A model generated the notes under the pieces. The model made no database searches and was not told the DNA's origin. It saw only the letters and a list, made by a program, of their open reading frames with translations. Of a stretch of DNA of 64,000 nt, positions 1-9,942 are shown one piece after another. The stretch is from Salvia splendens (Eukaryota > Streptophyta > Magnoliopsida > Lamiales > Lamiaceae): contig NC_056035.1 of assembly GCF_004379255.2 (NCBI RefSeq), forward strand, positions 31,883,208-31,947,207. Reading direction: 5' to 3'. Positions within the stretch are counted from its first letter, which is position 1. Every line of letters starts with the position of its first letter. Made by a program: the position numbers and the translations under genes.

Positions 1-57
1 ATCTAAAATTTTGGCTTGATTTTTTCAAAGAACAGAGGGATGTTTCTATTCTTTCAG

Positions 58-2307
58 GTGGTATTGAGAAGCTTACGATGATGGATACTTCAGTTGATAT
101 GGTGAAATTATGTGAGCAGGCTGAACAAAATTCACCAAACAAAAATGTTGAAACATCTTGCATTGTTGCTGACGAAGAATATTTGCCTGTGAAGGAAAGG
201 TATGTATGATGGTCTATTTTCTTTGCATCTTATAATTCTTACGTTTACAAATCATCGTAAAAAAAATTCATAACTAGCTCAATACATTTTGAATGATTAT
301 TTAGTTCCCTGGACCTGGTTATTAGTTGCTTGGGCCTTCATTGGACGAATGATCTCCCAGGTGCCATGATACAGGTAATGCATGTATCAGTAATCTAAGT
401 TATTGTGGTCATCATTAGTTCTAATGAACTTATCTAACTTACTTCTTTTCTTTCGATTTTCGTCAAATGACAAAATCATTTGCTTAATTCTACTTGTTGC
501 AGAGTAAACTGTCTCTTAAACCCGATGGCCTATTTCTGGGAGCTATTCTTGGTGGAGAGACTTTAAGGTTACATCTTCGAGCTGTTTGTATGTGTTATGT
601 GTTGAAGCTCTTTGTGTTTAGTGAAAGGCCTTAGTTTCTTTTTTTTTTCAGAGAGCTGAGAATAGCATGCACTGTGGCTCAAATGGAACGTGAAGGAGGA
701 ATCAGTCCTCGGTTGTCACCTTTGGCCCAGGTATTTCCTAGCCAATCTTATGCTATTTAGATTGTTCTAGTCCTCAACAGGTTCAACAATCCGGAAATAT
801 TTGATGTCTTGTAAACTTCATGAACATTAACATGTCTTCCTAAGTATATTTCATATTTGGGTGCTGTTTAATCCAGCTCGTAGTTTACATTCGTGGATCT
901 TTCATCATGAACAGCACAAACAAAATGATACTCCATCTGTCCACTAAGAGTGTTAAACAATTGGCTATTAGGCATCCACATAGAATGTGCAACTTTTTGA
1001 ACACCCGTCCTTATAATTTACCCTCAGAATACTCATGTACCGAACATCTACCTAATATTTTATTAGAATTCATGTCATCATCAATGTTGTACCATCTTGG
1101 TGGACAGAGGAGAGTATACATATTTTTACGGATTTGTGATTTAAAGCATTCTTAATTTGATTTTATAGGTACGCGATGCAGGAAATCTTTTAACTAGGGC
1201 AGGATTCACCCTTCCTGGAGTTGATGTAGATGAATATACTGTGAGATATAACAGCGGTATGTGATATATTTGATGGTTTTGGGATCTAGCTTCTTATGTT
1301 GCTTGAGAGTAACTACTTCAGATAGTCAATTATATTCAATAATGACTAAAGTTGCTTTGACTTACTTGAAAATTCCGGTGTCTTGTGAACTCCCATTTAT
1401 CTTTTGTTTATCATTCATTAGTTGATAGCAGATCCTGGATTCGGACTGTTTTTACATATAGATCTAGTACTATGGTGGGATATTGTAGCAATGTAGTGAT
1501 GTGAATTGTAAATATTTTATCCTTGAGTTTTTCTTTGGATATACATAATTTGCTGTTTACTCATTTGTTTAAGGTAGCTCTGGAGTTGATAGAACATCTT
1601 CGAACTATGGGTGAAACTAATGCTCTGTTACAGAGGAACACAGTAAGACTTATACACTGTTAAATGTCTTCTGAGAATTGGGTTATATTCTTCATTAATG
1701 TCTTTAAGAAGGAAAAGTTTAGCTTCAAGATAGGCCTTCTTTCTCACTTTAATATTTCATCTGAAATTAAACTGAATCAGAGCCTAAAGAGGGATACTGC
1801 ATTGGCCACAGCAGCTATTTACGAATCTATGTTTGGTACAGAAGATGGCACCATCCCAGCAACATTCCAGGTAACTTCAAACCGTAAATTATACTCCATA
1901 TCTCATGGTACCGCAACTGCATTATTTTAGTTCAGGGTGCCTCAAACTCATCCACCAGAAGCTACAGAATCACTTTTGAAGTTGAAGAAAATATGTTCAA
2001 AAAATTAATCCACAAGTGTATGTCTGTAACGGCATGACAGAGGGATGAAATCTCATTTAAAATGACATAACATGACTAGTGAACAGCATTGAGCGAGATG
2101 AGTTTACTACCGTGTTTATATATTACTGGACAGGGTTTCCGTCTAAACTCATCTCCCCTCTTTTCATGGACTTGATTGCGTAACTCATTTCAGGTCATAT
2201 TTATGACTGGGTGGAGGGAGCACCCATCACAGCAAAGAGCTAAGAAGAGAGGATCTGCCACAGTATCTTTCAAGGACATCCACAAGGAGTTTGGTGGAGG
2301 TACTTAG
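58..2307 (+). CDS. NDUFAF5: NDUFAF5-like mitochondrial SAM-dependent methyltransferase, 3' exons only (partial)
   Basis: Eight exons can be read with GT-AG borders: 58-199, 305-374, 503-567, 652-730, 1169-1256, 1578-1642, 1781-1870 and 2194-2307 (TAG stop). The spliced frame stays open and enters in phase 2, so the 5' end lies outside the window. The peptide includes [19 protein letters not shown], then [36 protein letters not shown] and YESMFG, which match the plant protein family of At1g22800 and human NDUFAF5. In animals NDUFAF5 acts in the mitochondrial matrix on the complex I subunit NDUFS7 during assembly; the plant role is inferred by homology. The N-terminal targeting peptide and the SAM-binding glycine motif are not in the window. 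No lesion was seen, so it is probably functional. Confidence 0.88.
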
Positions 2308-3700
2308 CATGTAGACCAAGGAAGTTTTGTTTGAGAAGAAAGCTTGTGCAAGGTTCTAGGGTGTGGGCAGGGCACCCCCCTTTCTTTTCTTTGAGATGGG
2401 TTGATTGGACTATGGAGTTCAAGATCTTTTAGTACACAGATGAGGAAACATAAGAAGAAAAAGAACGAAACACAAGATCTTGGAATAACTGAACTAACTA
2501 TTTCATGTTTATGGAACTATTTCCTTGATATAATTAATTGATTATCATATAATAGTGACTATGATAGTATATACTGAATTTATCCAATGCATTTGGAGGG
2601 TTGTAAGCTTAATACGATGGTCCATTTATTATGTTGTATCTCATCATTAGTTTTGTTGTATAATAAATATATTTGTATCATCATGTGGAGGTTTCTATAT
2701 CACATTTTATAATTGGATTTCTTAAGATTTTACTGTGAAAATGAAAGTTTATAGAAATGATAAAGAAAAGGTTTTGTTTTGTATTGTTTGTACAATCTGT
2801 TTGCCTTTTTCTTTTACTAGTGTTATCACCCGTGCTATGCACGGGATATAAGATTTTCAAATAATTAAGATAAGGAGTCAAAGGCTAAAATTGGTTCTAA
2901 ACATATGCTCATTTTACGATTTTAATCTTATACATTACGTTTTGAATTATTGCGTCTCATACATTTCAACTCGGGTCAGACTCAGTCCAAAATGGATGGA
3001 GCCGTTAAATAGTAACTGCCAACGTGTGTTAACTCGGTTTTGACCCAATTAATCATTTTAATAATACATTTTTAAATAATACTCTTACTAATTAGTATTA
3101 TTCTAAATTCCCAAAATAAAAATAATCCTTTCCTCTTTCTGATTCTTCTCCCCTCTTTAAACGTGTCTTCTTCTTCTTCTTTCTCAGTTCTTCTACTTTG
3201 AATAACCCTAGTTCTTACTACAACCCAATATAATTATAAATATTATTATAAATCCAAAATAAAAAAGAACTCATCCCTCTTGGCGTAATTCATTATCAAA
3301 TATTCTCAAAATATTCAGTTATCCCTTCTCAAAGACATGGATTTAAAAATGATTTCATAATATGAATACTGTATTATGCAGGGGTTGTAATTCATGAAGC
3401 TCAAGACATTGTTGTTGATTCTCTCGTATGATTTGGGAGATTGTTGGCATACATGTCATGTCGTCCCTTGTATGTGACCCCGAACATAGTCCCATCATCT
3501 GACCTTTGTAGATTTAGTTTTCCTTAAAAATTATGTTTTCATTAGATTCGTCAATCAACTAGCAATATCACTTTAAGTGTCAAAACAATGCTCTGTAAAA
3601 TCTTACTACTCCATGTATTAGAATAAAAAAGAAAAATTAGTGATTTCTTTTATAAAATGTAAATCACTTTAAGTAGGCATTGAAGAATACTACATACACC
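2308..3700. other. 3' UTR and intergenic DNA with a Helitron-like terminus
   Basis: The first 300-400 bases are probably the methyltransferase 3' UTR. Beyond is AT-rich spacer with a CTT microsatellite near 3168-3182. I see no gene here. A Helitron-like 3' end is listed separately. Confidence 0.5.
2817..2845 (-). mobile_element. Helitron-like 3' terminus (hairpin plus CTAG)
   Basis: Read on the minus strand, a 7-bp stem hairpin (CCCGTGC, loop ATA, GCACGGG) is followed after a few bases by CTAG and a flanking T. This is the arrangement at Helitron 3' ends: hairpin, short spacer, CTRR, inserted before T. No Rep/helicase ORF and no 5' TC end were found, so the element would be non-autonomous with its body at higher coordinates. 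Confidence 0.45.
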
Positions 3701-3703
3701 TAA

Positions 3704-5352
3704 GGCCATCCGCAATGGGACGGACGATGGCACGCCCGATGGAGCGCATCGTCCGCGCCCGCCATTGTCCGCCCCATTGCGGGTGCGTGACATAGGCCGC
3801 GGACGATCGTCGCGCCCTATACTAAGGGCGCGGAGTATAGGGGAGTATAGGGCGGACGATGCCGATCGTCCGCCCCATTGCGGCCTACGCGGACGATGGC
3901 CGCGGACGATAGGCCATCGTCCGCGCCATCGTCCGGCTCACTGTGGGCTACGCGGACGATCGACGCGGACGATGGCACGCGGTTTCGTTTTTTTATAAAT
4001 AGAGTTCATTTGTAATTTCATTCCACGATTTCACTTTCGAAACTTATTATTACATTTACATAATTACTACGAAATGGATTTAAGTCCCAATAGTCCTATG
4101 TTTAGCGGAGAGGCGCGTTGGCCGGGTACAGAACCCGGCGAATATCGTTCGTTCGACGCTGACACCTAGTACGATCCCGATTTCAGTACAGAATCGTACG
4201 GGTTGTCTGACATGGAGCCGTCTTCCGATCCCGATCCCGAACCCGCCGCGACCGCTTCTGCCCCAGCCAAAAAGAAGCGGAACCGGCAGCGGGCGCAGAA
4301 GTTGCCGCCTCCCGGAAATTGCGATGAGTACGCCCCCGGCCGTACGAACTACACCGACGACGAAACCCTCATTTGGCCCGGTGTTGGGTAGATATATCGG
4401 AAGACTCGATTTTCGCGAACAACCAGAGGCAGGGCGCGTACTGGGAGCGCATCGCCGACCTCTACAATGAGGCCAAGCCGCCAACCGCGTATAAGCGCAA
4501 ACGTGAGCAACTCCGCAAGCACTGGGATCAAGTGAAGAAGCAAGTGAACTTGTACGCGACGGAGTTCGAGAAGTCCACGCGGGCACAGGGGAGCGGCGAG
4601 AGTTTGAGCGACGTGCGCGCTAAAGCACTGTTGTCGTACCGGTCGATGTACGGCGACTTCAAGCACGAGGCCATCTGGGCGCTCTTGAGGGACAAGCAGA
4701 AGTTCCAAGGTGGAATTCTGCACACTGGTGCACCGAAGAGGACGAAGACCACCGAAGCTGGTGATTACACGAGCAGCGGCAGCGGCAATCACCAAGTTGA
4801 CCTCAACCGGACGTACGTGGATGAAGGGAGTTCCGGCACACCGGTGTCCTCCCGGCGTCAAGGCTGCGAAGGCCAAGGGGAAGGCGGCCGCGACCTCATC
4901 CTCGACCGCTGCAAACCCATCTCCGTTCCCGGAAACGCTCCCGACCCAGACGGCCACCGCGTTTGAGTCGTTGGCAACAGCGTCGATGGCGAGGACGTTA
5001 TTGCAGACGCACAAGGCCCTCAAGAAGTGTACCGACCCCGACGAAGCCGAATATCTCCGGGCGTTAATCGATGAGCTGCGTCGGAAGTTGGGAATTGCAC
5101 CGACTTAGTTGTTTTTTTTTGTAAGTTGAATGGTGTAACTTTTTTTTATTAATGCGTCGCCATTTGTTATTTGGACGTTTTTTATTTACTCGTTACTTGT
5201 TATTTGAAAACATTTAAATTAATTAAACAAAACAATAAAATGATGATGTGGCGCGCCATAGGGCGTGCCTTAGGTCGCCCCACTGCAGGTGGGGGAAAGG
5301 AGGATAAAACTGATGACGTGGCGCGCCTTAGGGCGCCCCACTGCTGATGCCC
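3704..5352 (+). mobile_element. PIF/Harbinger element carrying only the Myb/SANT-like ORF
   Basis: The element is flanked by TAA at 3701-3703 and 5353-5355, the 3-bp target duplication of PIF/Harbinger transposons. Imperfect terminal inverted repeats are visible: GGCCATCCGCAATGGG at the left, and the reverse complement of ACTGCTGATGCC at the right. The left end is markedly GC-rich against its AT-rich surroundings. A TATAAATA box lies near 3994, before the ORF. No transposase is encoded, so it would need one in trans. Confidence 0.75.
4074..5108 (+). pseudogene. Harbinger ORF2 (Myb/SANT-like, 'GST T3-like') pseudogene
   Basis: A start at 4074 opens a reading frame with an in-frame TAG near 4168. 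A shift follows near 4380, where TNYTDDETLIWPG runs out and WVDISEDSIFANNQRQG continues in another frame. A second shift near 4830-4860 leads to KAAKAKGKAAATSSS and a leucine-rich tail ending at 5108. The trihelix-like segment (RIADLYNEAKPP, then EQLRKHWDQVKKQV) is typical of plant Harbinger accessory proteins often mis-annotated as glutathione S-transferase T3-like. In the family this protein helps the transposase bind DNA and enter the nucleus. This copy cannot make it. Confidence 0.8.
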
Positions 5353-5903
5353 TAACTGTTTTTTAGGTGAAGATAACCAGAAGAAGTGATTTTGTAAAAA
5401 ATGATCACCTTGGATATTTGGAAATAAGGATTGCTTTTTGGCCTACTTCTTCCAACTATAATTATCGTCCGGTGGTAGTGATGAGTCTCCAGGTACCTTA
5501 AGCGTGATATTATAAGTATCTCTCCTACAAAGCCAAGCCAAGCCAAGCCAAGATGAAGAATAAAGTTACTCCTATGATTTGTGGTTGAAAAAACAATCAC
5601 CTTTTGAGAAAACCGGTTCTTGCAGATGCAGGAGCAGGATGATCTGATAACGATCATATCCCTGAGTGACATTGTTGCTGTGGAGCACGGCCCAGTAAGA
5701 ATGAATACAGAAGACAACATTTTGTCCAAAACTCCTTTGTTAGAATTAGTATTAGAATTAGAAGACTCTTTGAGCTGTTTCACTTGTTCCATCCCTTTGC
5801 TGATCTCACTAACTACTGAATACAACAACTCAACACGCTCCCTTTCCATCCTATCACAATATCCAATCATTAAACCAAGTAAATAGATTGGAGGAGATTG
5901 CAT
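5352..5903 (-). CDS. Unrecognised ORF, hypothetical, possibly spurious
   Basis: A 183-codon open frame starts next to the Harbinger element end. Its first ~65 residues (ERVELLYSVVSEISKG, KQLKESSNSNTNSN) look like a charged, helix-prone segment followed by a serine/asparagine-rich stretch. The rest has no recognisable motif. I know no family for it. The low-complexity start and the lack of supporting features make it doubtful; it could be an exon of an unknown gene or chance. Confidence 0.18.
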   Translation of the reverse strand: MQSPPIYLLGLMIGYCDRMERERVELLYSVVSEISKGMEQVKQLKESSNSNTNSNKGVLDKMLSSVFILTGPCSTATMSLRDMIVIRSSCSCICKNRFSQKVIVFSTTNHRSNFILHLGLAWLGFVGEILIISRLRYLETHHYHRTIIIVGRSRPKSNPYFQISKVIIFYKITSSGYLHLKNS

Positions 5904-6047
5904 TTTAATGCAAAATTGGTAATTAACATAAAAGATAAAATGATTCTGAGTGTTATTATTAGTGGAGAATAAGGTTCAAAAAGAAAAACTTGTCAAAAAT
6001 ATAAGTATGATAATTTTGTGGAGCACACTAAAATTATCTAGTAAGTA

Positions 6048-6248
6048 CTCTCCCCGTCCCATAAGAATATGCACTCTTTCATTTTTAATCCGTCTCACAA
6101 GAATATGCACTTTCCAATTTTGGAAACTTTTTTTCTCTTTAATAAGGTGAGACCCATTCCCCCTAATAATATTTTATTACTTTTTACTTTACTAATTTTG
6201 TATTAAAACTCGTGTCGAACCCAAAATGCATATTTTTTGGAGACGTAG
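6048..6248. mobile_element. Stowaway-like MITE
   Basis: The left end reads CTCTCCCCGTCCC after a TA dinucleotide. The right end reads GGAGACGTAG before TA. The CTCCNTCCGTCCC-type terminus and TA duplication are typical of Stowaway (Tc1/mariner) MITEs. It is short and non-coding; the inverted repeats are partly decayed. Confidence 0.6.
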
Positions 6249-7257
6249 TATTTAAGATAGGATGAGTATATATTTATCTACAAACCATTATCCCCAACAA
6301 CATTTTTTCTAATGGTAGGCAAACAACAACTACTTCAACAGGAAAAGAAAGGAAACAAAATTAGCTGTTCGATTTCTATATTTACCATTTTACCTGTCTT
6401 TCAGTTCAGCACAAATCACATAAGTTTAACAAAGGATTTGAAAGAATCACACAAATTTAACAAAGTAATAAGATACAAATTGAACTCAGCATAATTAAGC
6501 AAAGCAAGATAGGCAAAACACGGATCCAAAACGGATAATCTTCAAACAACTTATAAAATCGAAGATAGATAGTGGTGAAATCGAAGATGAAGAACCTGAA
6601 AAATTCGAGAAGAAAACTGCTAGTCAATCAGAGAAGATAATGGAGTGTCAATCTTAAAGTCAATATATTTTGCTTACATTATTTGTACTGTATTTACCCA
6701 ACACAGATTAAGAGTAATATACTTTTATAGCTACGAGCTTACATTATTTATACTCCATACTTTATCCTTTTATAAATAGACTTTTTTTTTATAATTTTTA
6801 AACGGAAAAAATTATTCATATATTATTTTTATTGTTATTATTTTATAATAAAATGCTACTACTTAATTATCGATCTCGAAAATCTGGTACCTAGAATACC
6901 CAATTTTATCTCAATTCTCAAATATACGCGTATGGTGCCCTCGTGCAATCTTCAGAGTTTTTTTTTTATTCTCAATTCGCAAAAGAAATAAATTGAACTT
7001 CCAACAAAAGCATAGTAGTAGGACCTGCAATTGTAGAAATCATGGAATAAAATATGTCCGATCAATGGATTTTGATCAAATAATAAAAGTGACGAGACAT
7101 CTAATTTTGTGAAATTAAATGATATAGCGTCGATCTACATTTTATGTAGATAAATGTAGTATATTCACATTCTCAAATCCGATTTCCGGTGAGTGATAAA
7201 TAGTGAATTAAAGTTGGGCATAATTAGCTTTTAATTAAAGCTTGGAGTTTGAGCTTA

Positions 7258-8205
7258 GGCCATCCACAACGCTATTCCTATACCGTTCCTAAACCGTTCC
7301 TTAAACTACTATTTGCGGGCCCCACTGTACTTTTTTACTCCATTCCCTAACTAAGGAACGGAACCTGCAACCCTCCGTTCCTTAACCGTTCCTTAAATTA
7401 CTATTCATTCAATTTCATTTTTTATTTTTATTTCCAACTCAATTCAATTAAAACAAACACACTTTAATAAAAAATAAACACACTTTATTAAAAAACACAC
7501 AACATTAAAACAAAGTTATAACTTAAACTTAAAAAAATAAAAAGCACACAATTAAAATCCTAAAAAAATAAAAGTACACAATTTTAATAATTTCATCCGC
7601 CAAAGTTTGCCCAAATGTGCTCAATTAGATCCTGTTGGAGTTGGGTGTGTGCGCTAGAGTCGCGTGTCCTTGCACGAATAGATAACCGTTCTTGTATAGA
7701 CGGATGCGCTCCACTTCGAGGATCCATTAGTTTGATTAAATTTGGGAGAAGAAAAACAGAGTTGATTTGAGATGAAAATTGGGGTGGAAATAGAGAGGAT
7801 TTGAGAGGAATAGATGTGTGTTTGTGAGTGAAATGAGTATGAAATAGGAGTATTTATAGAGTAAATAAATTAAAAAAAATAAATAAAAAACGGCAAAAAA
7901 AACGGTAACAATACCGTTGCAATTTTTTATATTAAATTCGAATTTTTAAAAAAAAAATCGAATTATTGCGTCACCGTGACGACGCCCACTCGCGGGGCAG
8001 CGAGTGGGCGTCACGCGTCGAATGGGAGGCCGCCACGTCGCCTCGGCGCGTGGCGGAACATGTCGTGCCGCGTCTCGCGGGAACGGCACCCGGCACGGCA
8101 CCGGCACGGAATGGCGACGACACGGGCGGCTGCAACGCGTGCCGCCGCGGTTCCGTTCCTCCGGAATGAAATAAGGCACCGCAACGGCACGCGTTGCGGG
8201 TGCTC
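7258..8205 (-). mobile_element. Nested PIF/Harbinger deletion derivative (MITE-like)
   Basis: Comparison with the intact copy of the same site in the 3' LTR shows that this segment was inserted at TTA, duplicated at 7255-7257 and 8206-8208. The ends are GGCCATCCACAACGC and, read inward from the right, GAGCACCCGCAACGC. The right end is very GC-rich. It carries a minus-strand TATAAATA-like box near 7855 and a remnant of the transposase (next entry), so it arose by internal deletion of a transposase-encoding element. Confidence 0.85.
7593..7727 (-). pseudogene. Harbinger transposase remnant: start fused to C-terminus
   Basis: A 44-codon frame begins with MDPRSGAHPSIQERLS and passes into TQLQQDLIEHIWANFGG before the stop. 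The last part matches the C-terminal end of the intact transposase at 49603-50889 (NQLQEDLINNMWVKFGNE). The whole catalytic core is missing. Confidence 0.7.
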
Positions 8206-8383
8206 TTAGGGAGTAATTAACTAGTGTTAATTATCCCACATAGGAGAAGTGACACATCTTTTAATGTGCTTAAATTAAGTGACTTTATGTTACTTAATAA
8301 TTATAGTGGATCAAGATGGGTGAAAGAGCCCACACGCGCGCGCCGCCGCCGCTGCCCGCCCAAGCCTGTGCTCGTGCTCGGTC

Positions 8384-9919
8384 TTGGATCTTGGTCTTTG
8401 GGCTCGGGTCTGGACCCGTAGTAATCTTTTTAGACCACCGCTGAGTCAGCAATCCAAGTGGCTTGACACATCGCCAAGCGTGGCACAGTCAAAGCTGCCA
8501 CGTAAGAAATTCACACGCTCCACACGCGAAAGGCACACTCCTGCCACAAGCTTGGTTGACCCTAGTGTTGGATCTTTCGGGATCAACACGAATGTGGGGG
8601 GCACTATGCCCAACACGAACTTGGGGGGTTCTATGCCCAACCCAACTGTTGGCTCCTACGGGGGCAACGGGATAGGCTCCTTCCATGGGGTCAAACTGGC
8701 ACCAATGGCACCAAGAATGATGCCACCCACCGAGAAGCCGCCAAAGTTTGGAGGTTCGGACTTCAAGAGGTGGCACCAAAAGATATTATTCTACTTGACA
8801 ACATTGGGCGTCATGAACTTCCTCACAGAAGACGAGTCGCCCGCGCCAAGTGACCAAGAGACGAACATCGAGGTAATGGCCCACTATGATACATGGCGCA
8901 GAGGAGATTACCTTTGTAAAAACTTTATTCTAAATGCTTTAGATGATAGTTTGTACAATGTATACTCAGTTGTAAACACCTCTAGGCAAGTGTGGGAAAA
9001 CCTAGAGAGAAAATACCGCAGTGATAATGCGGGAAATAAGAAGTTTGTAATAGCTAAGTTCCTAGACTACAAAATGGTCGATACAAGACCAGTCATGGAA
9101 CAAGTTCAGGAGTTCCAAATGATCATCCTTGAACTTGCTGCCGAAGGAATGGCGTTGCCCGACAACTTTACAACGGGCACGACCATTGAGAAGCTTCCAC
9201 CTAGCTGGAGGGACTTCAAAAGCTACCTCAAGCACAAGCGAAAGGAGATGACTTTTGAAGACTTGATCGTGAAGCTGCGCATTGAGGCAGACGTGCGAAA
9301 AATCGATCAAAAGGCTAAGGGCTCTTTTGATGCAAAAGCCAACCTGTTGGAGCGGGGCGGTCCCTCCAACAAACGCCCTCACCCAAGTCGTCCAAGTGAC
9401 AAAGGAAAGGGAAAGCAGCCTACAAAGAAGTTTGAAGGCGACTGCTGCAAATATGGCAAACCAGGCCACTTTGCCAAAGACTGCCGCAGCAAGAAGAAGA
9501 AGCCGGCAGCCCACGTCATTGAGAAGGAGTTCAAAGACTGGGATGAAAATAACTTCATTGTTGTGGTCATTAAGGAAGTTAACCTTGTTGATAACAAGGG
9601 TGACTGGTACATCGACACCGGCGCTACTGCTCATGTCTGCTCAGATAGGAGCAAGTTTGCCTCCTACACTGCTGTTGAAGGGAGGAAGATCAACATGGGG
9701 AATCAAGCATCGTCCGAAATCCTCGGCGTTGGCAACGTGATTCTCATGATGACGTCTGGCATCACTATCACTTTGAAGGATGTGTTGCATATCCCGGACA
9801 TCAGCAAGAACCTAGTGTCAGGATCAATACTAGTTAATAAGGGGTTTAAACTTGTATTTGAGTCTGATAGGTTTGCATTGTACAAGTTTGGAAAGTCACT
9901 CGGAAAAAAGGTTATGTAA
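8384..9919 (+). pseudogene. Copia Gag-protease region, fused in frame to LTR sequence
   Basis: The frame opens inside the truncated 5' LTR and runs without a stop into Gag, so the first ~55 residues are translated LTR, not native Gag. Gag shows the UBN2-type segment ([30 protein letters not shown]) and a zinc knuckle with [10 protein letters not shown] in which an expected cysteine is tyrosine. The aspartic protease has [12 protein letters not shown]. The frame ends at 9919 after a run of six A near 9903-9908, where the integrase continues in another frame. The native Gag start is deleted. Confidence 0.8.
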
Positions 9920-9942
9920 CCGATGGACTTTTCAAGCTTAGT

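Larger units (their letters stand above)
7032..8554 (+). repeat. 5' LTR of the Copia element, truncated and interrupted
   Basis: It aligns with 13198-13831 once the nested element at 7258-8205 and one target copy are removed. Homology stops at CACAAGCTTG near 8554, and gag-coding sequence follows directly. The missing part corresponds to 13832-14267, so this LTR has lost its TATA box, R and U5. Confidence 0.85.

Noticed and set aside
4349..5023. 224-codon minus-strand ORF
   Set aside because: It is the GC-rich antisense of the Harbinger Myb-like pseudogene.
7946..8209. Overlapping Arg-rich ORFs on both strands
   Set aside because: They come from the GC-rich terminus of the nested Harbinger derivative, with no conserved protein.
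9062..9634. 190-codon minus-strand ORF inside Copia Gag
   Set aside because: It is a shadow of the Gag coding frame with no independent motif.
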